From CAIMMJ01 sp037131955 (lineage in GTDB: Bacteria > Bacteroidota > Bacteroidia > UBA4408): a stretch of 8,552 bases of DNA. Numbering within the stretch: position 1 is the stretch's first letter; every line of letters begins with the position of its first letter. This document shows, piece after piece, positions 1 to 6,830 of the stretch. The position numbers and the translations under genes were made by a program. The notes beneath the pieces were generated by a model. That model ran no database searches. It was not told the origin of the DNA and saw only the letters and a program-made list of their open reading frames with translations. The DNA lies in NCBI GenBank assembly GCA_037131955.1, contig JBAXQC010000091.1, positions 1 to 8,552 on the forward strand, given 5' to 3'.

Positions 1-138
1 GTAGCCACTTGAAAATATGAATGGAATGAATGCTGCTGCCGCTAAGTTCCCTTTCCCGTTTCTATATAAGTAAGCTGACAATAATACACTCCCTAACATC
101 ACAAGAAATGTTTTGGAATATCGATCTTTTGTTAACAT
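1..138 (-). CDS. N-terminal part of an unidentified membrane protein (truncated by window edge)
   Basis: An open frame of 46 codons starts at an ATG (complement of 136-138) and runs without a stop off the left edge of the window. It begins MLTKDRYSKTF, then has a hydrophobic stretch at about residues 11-24 that could be a membrane helix or uncleaved signal anchor. A short polar turn (YRNGKGN) follows, and then a second hydrophobic stretch at about residues 33-43 (AAAAFIPFIF). Two closely spaced hydrophobic segments suggest a small integral inner-membrane protein. The gene lies 82 bases downstream of purM on the same strand, and a possible promoter lies in the gap. No ribosome-binding site is visible, which is normal for Bacteroidota. 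Too little is present to name a family. Confidence 0.55.
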   Translation of the reverse strand, partial: MLTKDRYSKTFLVMLGSVLLSAYLYRNGKGNLAAAAFIPFIFSSGY

Positions 139-169
139 AGTTTAAGAAACAATTAAGACTAAATTTAAG

Positions 170-200
170 GAAATTTATTTTTAAATTAAAGTGCTGCCAA
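170..200 (-). promoter_or_regulatory. possible Bacteroidota-type promoter for the leftward partial gene
   Basis: On the minus strand a TTG (complement of 198-200) is followed after 20 bases by TAAATTTC (complement of 170-177). This matches seven of eight positions of the Bacteroidota -7 consensus TAnnTTTG at the usual distance from a -33 TTG. It lies between the purM stop and the start of the partial membrane-protein gene, about 32 bases upstream of that start. The region is AT-rich, so a chance match is quite possible. Confidence 0.3.
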
Positions 201-220
201 TAAATTATGAGACTACTTTC

Positions 221-1411
221 CTAATAATAATAACATTCGCCCTTAAGAATTATCTCCAATGCTTTAGCGTCAGAGGCCTCTACTCTTCCAATAATTTTTG
301 CCCTTATCTTAAACTCTTTTGCTGTTTCAATCATTTCTGTGGCAGTTTCTGCATCTGTAAATAACTCTAGCCTATGGCCCATGTTAAACACCTTAAACAT
401 TTCGCTCAAAGGAGTATTGGATTCTTTGGCAATAAGCTCAAATAAGGGAGGAACTTCAAACAAATTGTCTTTTATTACTTTGCAATTATCTGGTAAAAAA
501 TGAAGAACTTTAGTTTGTCCGCCACCGCTGCAATGCACTGCACCTTTTAAATGAGGCAAATAGTTTTCAATTATTTTTTTCATCAATGGCAAGTAGGTTC
601 TGGTTGGCGAGAGTATAAGCTTGCCCACGTCAACTTTTCCCTCGCCTGCATATTCGTGCGAAAAATTAATGGTATCTGTTAAACTATAAGTACCGTTGTA
701 AACAACATCGTCGCTCAAGGCATTGTCATAAGATTCAGGAAACTTTTGCTGGTAGGCTTTACTTAGCATATCGTGCCTTGCCGAAGTAAGCCCGTTGCTA
801 CCCATCCCTCCATTGTAGGCACTTTCATAAACGGCCTGTCCGTAGCTCTCAAAGCCTACAATTACTTGCCCAGGAGCAATGTTTGCATTGTTTATTACCC
901 CTTGTCTTTGCAACCTGGCAATCATGGTAGAATCTACGGCAATTGTTCGCACCAAGTCGCCCAAATCTGCCGTTTCTCCACCCGAAGAATTTATTTTTAT
1001 GCCATAGGTGCTTAGCATGTCAAAAAACTCTTGGCTGCCCTCTATAATGGCTTTTATTACTTCGCCCGGAATGAGTCCTTTATTGCGACCAATGGTAGAA
1101 GAAAACAAAAAATTGTTTGTAGCACCTACACACATCAAATCGTCCGTATTCATAACTATGGCATCTTGTGCAATGCCTTTCCAAACGCTTAGGTCGCCGG
1201 TTTCTCTCCAATACATATAGGCCAAAGAAGATTTTGTTCCAGCGCCATCGGCATGCATGGCCAAGCAAAAATTATCGTCATGGCTTAAATAATCTGGGAT
1301 AAGTTTGCAAAAGGCCAAAGGGAAAAGTCCTTTGTCTATGTTTTTTATAGCACTGTGCACTTCCTCTTTGCCAGATGAAACGCCTCTTTTTGCGTATTTT
1401 GAATTGTCCAT
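221..1411 (-). CDS. purM: phosphoribosylformylglycinamidine cyclo-ligase (AIR synthase), long Bacteroidota form
   Basis: PurM catalyses the ATP-dependent ring closure of formylglycinamidine ribonucleotide to aminoimidazole ribonucleotide, the fifth step of de novo purine synthesis, in the cytoplasm. The 396-residue product carries the AIRS family motifs in order. These are a glycine/lysine-rich N-terminus (RGVSSGKEEVH, 9-19), HADGAGTKSS (53-62), QDAIVMNTDDLMCVGA (82-97) with its paired aspartates, GGETADLGD (144-152), NGGMGSNGLTSAR (200-212), PTRTY (269-273), HCSGGG (293-298) and FNMGHRLELF (342-351). The first half fits the N-terminal AIRS fold and the second half the C-terminal fold. It is about 50 residues longer than the E. 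coli enzyme and resembles the divergent form I know from Bacteroides, which is also near 390 residues. The ATG start fits that form. Its start codon is only two bases from the T-tract of an upstream terminator-like hairpin. No strong terminator follows the stop. Confidence 0.93.
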   Translation of the reverse strand: MDNSKYAKRGVSSGKEEVHSAIKNIDKGLFPLAFCKLIPDYLSHDDNFCLAMHADGAGTKSSLAYMYWRETGDLSVWKGIAQDAIVMNTDDLMCVGATNNFLFSSTIGRNKGLIPGEVIKAIIEGSQEFFDMLSTYGIKINSSGGETADLGDLVRTIAVDSTMIARLQRQGVINNANIAPGQVIVGFESYGQAVYESAYNGGMGSNGLTSARHDMLSKAYQQKFPESYDNALSDDVVYNGTYSLTDTINFSHEYAGEGKVDVGKLILSPTRTYLPLMKKIIENYLPHLKGAVHCSGGGQTKVLHFLPDNCKVIKDNLFEVPPLFELIAKESNTPLSEMFKVFNMGHRLELFTDAETATEMIETAKEFKIRAKIIGRVEASDAKALEIILKGECYYY

Positions 1412-1413
1412 AT

Positions 1414-1445
1414 AAAAAAAATCCCGGACTTAGCCGGGAATTTTT
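1414..1445 (-). terminator. intrinsic terminator after the OmpA-family gene, abutting the purM start
   Basis: On the minus strand a hairpin with a GC-rich stem of six pairs (TCCCGG / CCGGGA, 1422-1427 with 1434-1439) and a six-base loop is followed directly by eight T (1414-1421). An A-run on the other side (complement of 1441-1445) extends the stem as A-T pairs past one mismatch, so the element could also work on the plus strand. It starts 14 bases after the stop codon at 1460. A perfect 12-base palindrome TAGTAATTACTA (1445-1456) fills that gap. The T-tract ends two bases before the purM ATG, an unusual position for a terminator. Confidence 0.75.
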
Positions 1446-1459
1446 AGTAATTACTAGTT

Positions 1460-3472
1460 TTATTCGTCGTCAGAAGCATCTTCAACTTTAGGGCCTTTTA
1501 TGGCATTAGGATCTTCTTTTGGAACGTAATCTTGCCTTAAGATTTTAAAATCTGTTCTACGGTTTCTTTGGTGAGCCGCTTCCTTTTCTTCGTCTGTTTT
1601 TAATTCTTTAATTTCGGCATCAGATACCAAAGGTTTAGTTTCGCCGTATCCTTTTGCTACAAGTCTATCGCCAGCAATTGCTTTAGAAACCAAAAAATCT
1701 ACAACGCTTTGTGCACGATTTTGTGATAAAATAGCATTGTCTTTGTCGCTGCCTCTTGTATCGGTATGCGAACCTAATTCTATGGTGATGTTTGGATTGT
1801 CGTCAAGTGTTTTTACGAGGCCCATTAATGAATCTTGGAATTGAGGTTTCAAATCCCATTTAGCAAGGTCGTATAAAATATCTGGTAAACGAATAGCAAC
1901 TTCCTTTTTAATGGGTTTAATGGCCATATCTTTTACAAAGTCGGTGCCTACTTCTAGGCCCACAGTAGTAAACTCTGATTTGTCGCCTAAGTGATCTTCC
2001 TTAGAAACGTTTAGTGTGTAAGTAACATCTTTTTTGATAACTCTAACTCCGTCTGGCGTCATATCAAAACGAAATGTTCCTGTTTCATCAGAATTAGTTT
2101 CAATAGAGGAACCATCGCTACCAACCATTTTTACTGTAGCTCCAACAATCTTTTCTTTAGTATCAACATTTGTAATTAAACCCGAAACATTAAAAAGAAG
2201 TGGAGGCAAACCAAAAGAATAGATGTCATCGCTACCTTTACCTCCGGCTCTATTGGAAGAAAAGTAACCACTTTCCATTTTTCCATCTGTAACAATACCA
2301 AAATCATCGGCAGCAGAGTTTATTGGAGATTGAAGGTTAACAGCAGCAGCAAATCCGTCGCCGCTTTTTGCTGCCTTAAAAATATCAAAACCACCCATTC
2401 CAATTTGTCCATTAGAGGCAAAATATAAATTACCATTCTCGTCCATAAACGGAAACATTTCATCTCCTGATGTATTAACCGTAAATCCTGCGTTTATTGG
2501 ATTTCCCCATTTTCCACCTTTTTTATCATAAGTGGTCATCCAAATGTCTTTGCCACCTGCGCCACCGGGCATATCAGAAGCAAAATATAATGTTGTTTCA
2601 TCAGGATTAATGGCAGGATGTCCGGCAGTAAAAGAATCGGCACACAAAACAATTGGTTTAGCTTCACCCCATCCTGTACCTTTTTTTTCAGATTCAAAAA
2701 TTACACTCCCTAAATTTCTTTTGTCTTGTTCTGGACATCTGGTGAAATAAATTTTAGATTTCTTTTTGTTTAATATACAAGAACCTTCGTTTAGTTTAGA
2801 GTTTACCGGCTCACCAATTGGCATTGGCTGACTCCAGCTTCCTTTTTTATCTAATTTAACTTCGTATATATCCGAAAAACTTTGTCCGAAAGTTGCATCT
2901 GTTCTATTTCCTGTAGATCCTTCTCTCATAGAAGTAAAGTAGAGGTTTGTGTTCTTTTTATTGGCATAAACAGGAGAAAAATCACTGAACTTTGAGTTGA
3001 TTGATAAAATGTTTGAAACAGTATATCTAGTTGGGTTATCTTTCCATTTCTGAGCCAGTTCACAAGATTTGGCGCCGTCTGCGCCTCTTGCATCGCCAGG
3101 AACCAATTTTGCATACTCATTAAAATCTACAATAGCATCGTTGTATCTCTCTTGTGTTTTTTTAGCTTCTGCCATTAGCAAAGTAGCTTTAGGATCGGGA
3201 TATTTTGCTTTAATAGCTTTGGAATACCATAACTCCGAATTTTTTGCATCGTTCAGCATTCTGTAGCACTCTGCTGTTTTAAAGATTAGTTCCGCTTTGG
3301 TTCCTTTTTTCTTTTCTTTGGTGGAAGCTTTCTTATACGCCTCAATGGCTTCTAAATAAAGCCCATTGTTAAATTTTTTATCGGCTTCTTTAATGTAATT
3401 TTTTTGAGCAAACAAACCGTTTGAAAACGTTATACCTATAAATACTAAGGTAACAAGTTTGATTAATTTCAT
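1460..3472 (-). CDS. OmpA-family envelope protein with TPR, beta-propeller and regulatory domains (PorE-like)
   Basis: A 670-residue exported protein. Residues 1-22 form a signal peptide (MKLIKLVTLVFIGITFSNGLFA, probable cleavage before Q23); no lipobox cysteine is present. A TPR-like helical region covers about 26-140 (for example NNGLYLEAIEAYKKA). A beta-propeller of PD40/WD40-like blades covers about 160-420; its repeated blade motif appears as NLYFTS, KIYFTR, TLYFAS, NLYFAS and GYFSSN, several followed by G-rich DI(W/F/Y) turns. A carboxypeptidase-regulatory-like beta domain covers about 427-515 (VSGLITNVDTKEKIVGATV). The C-terminal OmpA-like peptidoglycan-binding domain covers about 528-645, with HTDTRGS (569-575), GYGE (608-611) and NRRTDF (637-642). 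An acidic tail closes the protein. Order and length match PorE (PG1058) of the Porphyromonas gingivalis type IX secretion system, which links the outer-membrane machinery to peptidoglycan. Bacteroidota carry several paralogues with this layout and no other secretion gene is in view, so PorE itself is an inference. It is transcribed divergently from ffh. Confidence 0.85.
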   Translation of the reverse strand: MKLIKLVTLVFIGITFSNGLFAQKNYIKEADKKFNNGLYLEAIEAYKKASTKEKKKGTKAELIFKTAECYRMLNDAKNSELWYSKAIKAKYPDPKATLLMAEAKKTQERYNDAIVDFNEYAKLVPGDARGADGAKSCELAQKWKDNPTRYTVSNILSINSKFSDFSPVYANKKNTNLYFTSMREGSTGNRTDATFGQSFSDIYEVKLDKKGSWSQPMPIGEPVNSKLNEGSCILNKKKSKIYFTRCPEQDKRNLGSVIFESEKKGTGWGEAKPIVLCADSFTAGHPAINPDETTLYFASDMPGGAGGKDIWMTTYDKKGGKWGNPINAGFTVNTSGDEMFPFMDENGNLYFASNGQIGMGGFDIFKAAKSGDGFAAAVNLQSPINSAADDFGIVTDGKMESGYFSSNRAGGKGSDDIYSFGLPPLLFNVSGLITNVDTKEKIVGATVKMVGSDGSSIETNSDETGTFRFDMTPDGVRVIKKDVTYTLNVSKEDHLGDKSEFTTVGLEVGTDFVKDMAIKPIKKEVAIRLPDILYDLAKWDLKPQFQDSLMGLVKTLDDNPNITIELGSHTDTRGSDKDNAILSQNRAQSVVDFLVSKAIAGDRLVAKGYGETKPLVSDAEIKELKTDEEKEAAHQRNRRTDFKILRQDYVPKEDPNAIKGPKVEDASDDE

Positions 3473-3513
3473 ATTTATGTTGTTGTTTTTCTATGAGTGG
3501 GCGCTAAGTTAAA

Positions 3514-3545
3514 TAAATTTATAGAAAGGCAAATAAATTTTACAA
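3514..3545 (-). promoter_or_regulatory. candidate Bacteroidota-type promoter for the OmpA-family gene
   Basis: On the minus strand a TTG (complement of 3543-3545) is followed after 21 bases by TAAATTTA (3514-3521), seven of eight matches to TAnnTTTG. This would give a 5' leader of roughly 35-40 bases before the ATG at 3472. A ten-base direct repeat, AAATAAATTT at 3511-3520 and 3531-3540 (20 bases apart, two helical turns), overlaps this element and could be chance in AT-rich DNA or an operator. Only the consensus match supports this call. Confidence 0.4.
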
Positions 3546-3654
3546 TTTAACTTCATAGAATAAAATGCATTGGTTTTTGTAAATAAGAAAGTAAAACAAA
3601 CATATTTTTATGGTATTTGATGAATTTCAAGAAAGTTTTACATCAATAATTTAA

Positions 3655-3662
3655 TAAATTTG
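3655..3662 (+). promoter_or_regulatory. candidate -7 promoter element for ffh and the rightward gene run
   Basis: TAAATTTG matches the Bacteroidota -7 consensus TAnnTTTG at all fixed positions and lies 18 bases before the ffh ATG, which would give a very short leader of about 10-15 bases. The -33 region is weak: only a TTT at 3636-3638, 16 bases upstream, stands in for TTG. It is the only good candidate in the intergenic region on this strand, and no intergenic gap in the downstream run exceeds 37 bases, so it may drive much of 3681-8201. Confidence 0.45.
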
Positions 3663-3680
3663 CATCCTTAATAAATAAAA

Positions 3681-5027
3681 ATGTTCGAAAATTTAAGTGA
3701 TAAATTCGAGAGGGCCTTTAAAATACTAAAAGGTCAAGGTCAAATTTCGGAGATTAATGTTGCCGAAACTTTAAAAGAAGTTAGAAAGGCATTGTTGGAT
3801 GCCGATGTAAATTTTAAGATTGCCAAACAATTTACCGAAACTGTAAAAACAAAGGCTATTGGACAAAATGTGCTGAACAGCATTTCGCCCGGGCAGCTCA
3901 TGATAAAAATTACCCACGAAGAGCTCACCGCTTTGATGGGTGGCAGCAGCACCGAAATTAATTTAAAATCAGAACCCGGAAAACCTGCAGTGATTTTGAT
4001 GAGTGGCTTGCAAGGCTCTGGTAAAACAACATTCACCGGTAAGCTAGGTAATTATTTAAAAAACAAAAAAGGCAAAAAAGTTCTGTTGGTGGCCTGCGAT
4101 GTGTATCGTCCGGCTGCAATAAACCAGCTTCAAACCCTAGGAAAAAACTTAGAGATTGAAGTGTTTGCCGACGTAGAAAATAAAAATCCGGTAGATATTT
4201 CAAAAAAAGCAATTGCCTTTGCAAAAGACAACGGTTTTAACGTGGTGATAATAGATACAGCAGGTCGTTTGGCAATAGACGAACAAATGATGAAAGAGAT
4301 TAAAGAGGTAAAAGATGCTGTTAACCCTTCGGAAACCTTGTTTGTAGTAGATTCTATGACTGGGCAAGACGCCGTGAACACTGCAAAAGCATTTAACGAC
4401 AAGTTAAATTTTGATGGAGTAATTCTAACGAAATTAGACGGTGATACAAGAGGTGGTGCTGCATTGTCTATTAGGTATATTGTAGATAAACCAATAAAGT
4501 TTGTTGGAACTGGCGAAAAAATGGAAGCCTTGGATGTTTTTTATCCCGAGAGAATGGCCGACAGAATTTTGGGAATGGGCGACGTGGTTTCATTGGTAGA
4601 AAAGGCAAGAGAGAATTTTAACGAAGAAGAAGCACGAAAACTTCAAAAGAAAATAGCAAAAAACCAATTTAACTTCAACGATTTCTTGTCTCAACTCCAG
4701 CAAATAAAAAAGATGGGAAATTTAAAAGATTTGGTAGGCATGATTCCCGGAATGAGTAAGATTACAAAAGACGTAGATATAAACGACGATGCTTTTAAAG
4801 GAATTGAAGCCATAATTTATTCGATGACACCCTATGAAAGAGAAAATCCGGATGTGTTGAATGGCAGCAGAAGAAATAGAATTTCAAAAGGAAGCGGCCA
4901 ATCTATACAAGAAGTGAATAAACTCTTGAAACAATTTGAAGATACCCGAAAGATGATGAAAATGATGGGCAACAAAGATCAAATGGCCAAGCTCATGAGG
5001 TCTATGCCGGGAGGAGCAAATAGATAA
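3681..5027 (+). CDS. ffh: signal recognition particle GTPase Ffh (SRP54)
   Basis: Ffh binds the SRP RNA and the hydrophobic signal sequences of nascent inner-membrane and exported proteins, and docks with FtsY at the membrane through paired GTPase domains. The 448-residue product has the helical N domain (about 1-90). The G domain (about 100-300) has P-loop GLQGSGKTT (109-117), DVYRPAA (140-146), DTAGR (192-196), TKLDGD (250-255) and GTGEK (276-280). The M domain (about 325-448) has the RNA-binding signature RRNRISKGSG (397-406) and a methionine-rich end (RKMMKMMGNKDQMAKLMRSM, 423-442) for signal-sequence binding. Length is normal. The ATG at 3681 gives the expected start MFENLSDKF. It heads a same-strand run and its stop is one base from the folD start, indicating co-transcription and probable translational coupling. 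No SRP RNA gene was found here. Confidence 0.97.
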   Translation: MFENLSDKFERAFKILKGQGQISEINVAETLKEVRKALLDADVNFKIAKQFTETVKTKAIGQNVLNSISPGQLMIKITHEELTALMGGSSTEINLKSEPGKPAVILMSGLQGSGKTTFTGKLGNYLKNKKGKKVLLVACDVYRPAAINQLQTLGKNLEIEVFADVENKNPVDISKKAIAFAKDNGFNVVIIDTAGRLAIDEQMMKEIKEVKDAVNPSETLFVVDSMTGQDAVNTAKAFNDKLNFDGVILTKLDGDTRGGAALSIRYIVDKPIKFVGTGEKMEALDVFYPERMADRILGMGDVVSLVEKARENFNEEEARKLQKKIAKNQFNFNDFLSQLQQIKKMGNLKDLVGMIPGMSKITKDVDINDDAFKGIEAIIYSMTPYERENPDVLNGSRRNRISKGSGQSIQEVNKLLKQFEDTRKMMKMMGNKDQMAKLMRSMPGGANR

Positions 5028-5028
5028 A

Positions 5029-5916
5029 ATGGAAAAACTAATTGACGGAAAATTAATTTCTAAAGCACTCATAGAAGAAATTTCCAATGAAACCAAAGAG
5101 TTTGTAGCAAATGGAGGAAAAAAACCACATTTGGCTGCAATACTTGTTGGAAATGATGGAGCCAGCGAAACGTATGTAAACTCCAAAATAAAAATGTGTT
5201 TAGAGGTTGGCTTTGAATCTAGTGTAATTAGATGCACCAGCACCATTACAGAGGAACAACTGCTAAAAAAAATAGAAAAGCTAAATACCAATCCTGGTAT
5301 TGATGGCTTTATTGTTCAGCTTCCATTGCCCCGTCATATAAGCGAATTAAAGGTGATAGAAGCCATTAATCCTCAAAAAGATGTGGATGGTTTTCATCCA
5401 GCAAACATTGGGAGAATGGCATTGAACCTGCCTTCTTATTTGCCGGCAACGCCATTTGGAATATGTCAGATGCTAGAAAAATCTGGTATAGAAACCGAAG
5501 GAAAAACATGCGTAGTAGTTGGTAGAAGTCATATTGTGGGCTCGCCAATTAGTATATTGTTGGCTAGAAATTCAAATCCAGGAAATTGCACAGTAACCCT
5601 TTGCCACAGTAAAACACAAAACTTAAAAGAAATTTGCAGCAAAGCAGATATTTTAATTGCAGCCTTAGGCAAACCAGAATTTATCACCAAAGAATATGTA
5701 AAAAAAGGGGCCATTGTAATTGATGTAGGAATACACAGAGTGCAAGATTCAAGTTCTGACAAAGGCTATTTAATAAAAGGCGATGTAAAATTTGACGAAG
5801 TAGAACCATTGGCCTCCAAAATAACTCCCGTACCAGGAGGCGTTGGCCCAATGACCATTGTTTCTCTGTTAAAAAACACTTTATTAGCGGCACAGAAAAA
5901 AGTTTACGCCTATTAG
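5029..5916 (+). CDS. folD: bifunctional methylenetetrahydrofolate dehydrogenase / methenyltetrahydrofolate cyclohydrolase FolD
   Basis: FolD oxidises 5,10-methylene-THF to 5,10-methenyl-THF with NAD(P)+ and hydrolyses it to 10-formyl-THF, the formyl donor for purines and initiator tRNA. The 295-residue product has the catalytic N-terminal domain with SETYVNSKIKMC (46-57; Y49 and K53 are the catalytic tyrosine and lysine), VQLPLP (96-101) and KDVDGFHP (117-124). The Rossmann domain has VVVGRSHIVGSP (162-173), ADILIAALGKPEF (206-218) and VIDVGIHR (230-237). It ends with the family signature TPVPGGVGPMT (266-276). Length is typical and nothing is missing. The start is one base after the ffh stop. 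A purine-rich GGGAGGAG in the last ffh codons (5009-5016, 12 bases upstream) could act as a weak ribosome-binding site but may only be coding sequence. Confidence 0.97.
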   Translation: MEKLIDGKLISKALIEEISNETKEFVANGGKKPHLAAILVGNDGASETYVNSKIKMCLEVGFESSVIRCTSTITEEQLLKKIEKLNTNPGIDGFIVQLPLPRHISELKVIEAINPQKDVDGFHPANIGRMALNLPSYLPATPFGICQMLEKSGIETEGKTCVVVGRSHIVGSPISILLARNSNPGNCTVTLCHSKTQNLKEICSKADILIAALGKPEFITKEYVKKGAIVIDVGIHRVQDSSSDKGYLIKGDVKFDEVEPLASKITPVPGGVGPMTIVSLLKNTLLAAQKKVYAY

Positions 5917-5953
5917 TTTAATATTAAAACAAATCCTTTTACATTAGCGGATT

Positions 5954-6328
5954 ATGGAATTATTAGAAAGGATACAATCTGAAACTTCACCGGGTATTAT
6001 TATGGATCCCTTAAAAGGATTTATAAAATTATCCGGAAGGGCAATTCCAAATGATGCCGAAAGTACTTTTAGGCCGGTTTTAGACTGGATGAAAGAGTAC
6101 ATACACCAACCACAAGAGTCTACAGTGTTTGAATGTGAGATGGATTATTTTAATACTTCCTCTCAAAAATACATGGTAGATATTTTTAAAATGAGTAACC
6201 AGCTTTTTAAAAATGGAAAACAAATAAAGATAGTTTGGAAATATTCCAAAGAAGACGAAGACATGAAACTTATAGGAGAACAATTTCAAAACTTGATTAA
6301 TTTCCCCATTATTTTTTTAGAAATATAA
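5954..6328 (+). CDS. SiaC family regulatory phosphoprotein (DUF1987)
   Basis: A 124-residue cytoplasmic protein of the DUF1987/SiaC family. Recognisable features are the N-terminal beta segments with DPLKGFIKLSGRAIP (18-32), the helix FRPVLDWMKEYI (39-50), the family core YFNTSSQK (65-72) and a C-terminal EDEDMKLIGEQF (100-111). In Pseudomonas aeruginosa SiaC is phosphorylated on T68 by the kinase SiaB and dephosphorylated by the phosphatase SiaA. The unphosphorylated form activates the diguanylate cyclase SiaD. The core threonine here is also residue 68, so phospho-switching is plausible. No SiaA, SiaB or diguanylate cyclase gene is in the window, so partner and output are unknown. It lies 37 bases after folD and 5 bases before yajQ. 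A poor promoter-like match (TACATTAG, 5940-5947) is present in the gap before it. No Shine-Dalgarno sequence is seen. Confidence 0.85.
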   Translation: MELLERIQSETSPGIIMDPLKGFIKLSGRAIPNDAESTFRPVLDWMKEYIHQPQESTVFECEMDYFNTSSQKYMVDIFKMSNQLFKNGKQIKIVWKYSKEDEDMKLIGEQFQNLINFPIIFLEI

Positions 6329-6333
6329 TTTTT

Positions 6334-6822
6334 ATGCCTGCTTTAGATATTGTAAATAAAATTGATGCACAAACGTTGGACAATGTGGTGAACGTAGTGA
6401 AAAAAGAAATTACAACACGCTATGATTTTAGAGATTCTAAAACTGAAATAAATTTAGATAAAAAAAATAACCTCCTAAATATACTCACCGAAAACGAAAT
6501 GAGGATTGAGGCCATTGAGGATGTTTTAAGAAGCAGAATGATTAAACAGAAGCTAGATCCATTGTGTTTAGATTTTGCCAAACAACGCTATGCCAGCGGA
6601 AACATGATGAAAAAAGAACTGAAAATTAAAGAGGGCATAGACAAAGAAAATGCAAAAAAAATAATTAAACTCATAAAAGACAGCAAGCTAAAAGTGGAAG
6701 CACAACAGATGGATGAACAAGTGAGAGTAACTGGTAAAAAAATCGACGATTTGCAAGCTGTAATGTCTATTATAAGGAGTGCAGAATTGGAAATTCCAGT
6801 TCAGTTTACCAATTTTAAATAA
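6334..6822 (+). CDS. yajQ: YajQ family nucleotide-binding protein (DUF520)
   Basis: The 162-residue product matches the YajQ family along its whole length: the start MPALDIVNKID, YDFRDSKTEI (30-39), a central helix-turn with LRSRMIKQK (65-73), KLKIKEGI-like strands near 95-102, and the C-terminal signature IKLIKDSKLKVEAQ followed by VRVTGKKIDDLQAVM (130-144). The fold is two ferredoxin-like domains. YajQ proteins bind nucleotides, and the Xanthomonas member binds cyclic di-GMP and acts with a transcription factor; E. coli YajQ has been reported to bind tRNA and nucleotides. The role in Bacteroidota is not established. The gene starts 5 bases after the SiaC-family gene, so the two are probably translated from one mRNA. 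Confidence 0.93.
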   Translation: MPALDIVNKIDAQTLDNVVNVVKKEITTRYDFRDSKTEINLDKKNNLLNILTENEMRIEAIEDVLRSRMIKQKLDPLCLDFAKQRYASGNMMKKELKIKEGIDKENAKKIIKLIKDSKLKVEAQQMDEQVRVTGKKIDDLQAVMSIIRSAELEIPVQFTNFK

Positions 6823-6830
6823 TACTTTTT

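Noticed and set aside
773..1268. Open frames on both strands overlapping purM
   Set aside because: They lie inside the conserved AIR synthase frame and show no family motifs or plausible expression signals.
4884..5291. A 135-codon leftward open frame across the ffh-folD junction
   Set aside because: It is fully antisense to two strongly conserved genes and has the low-complexity, Ser/Phe-rich composition of a shadow frame.
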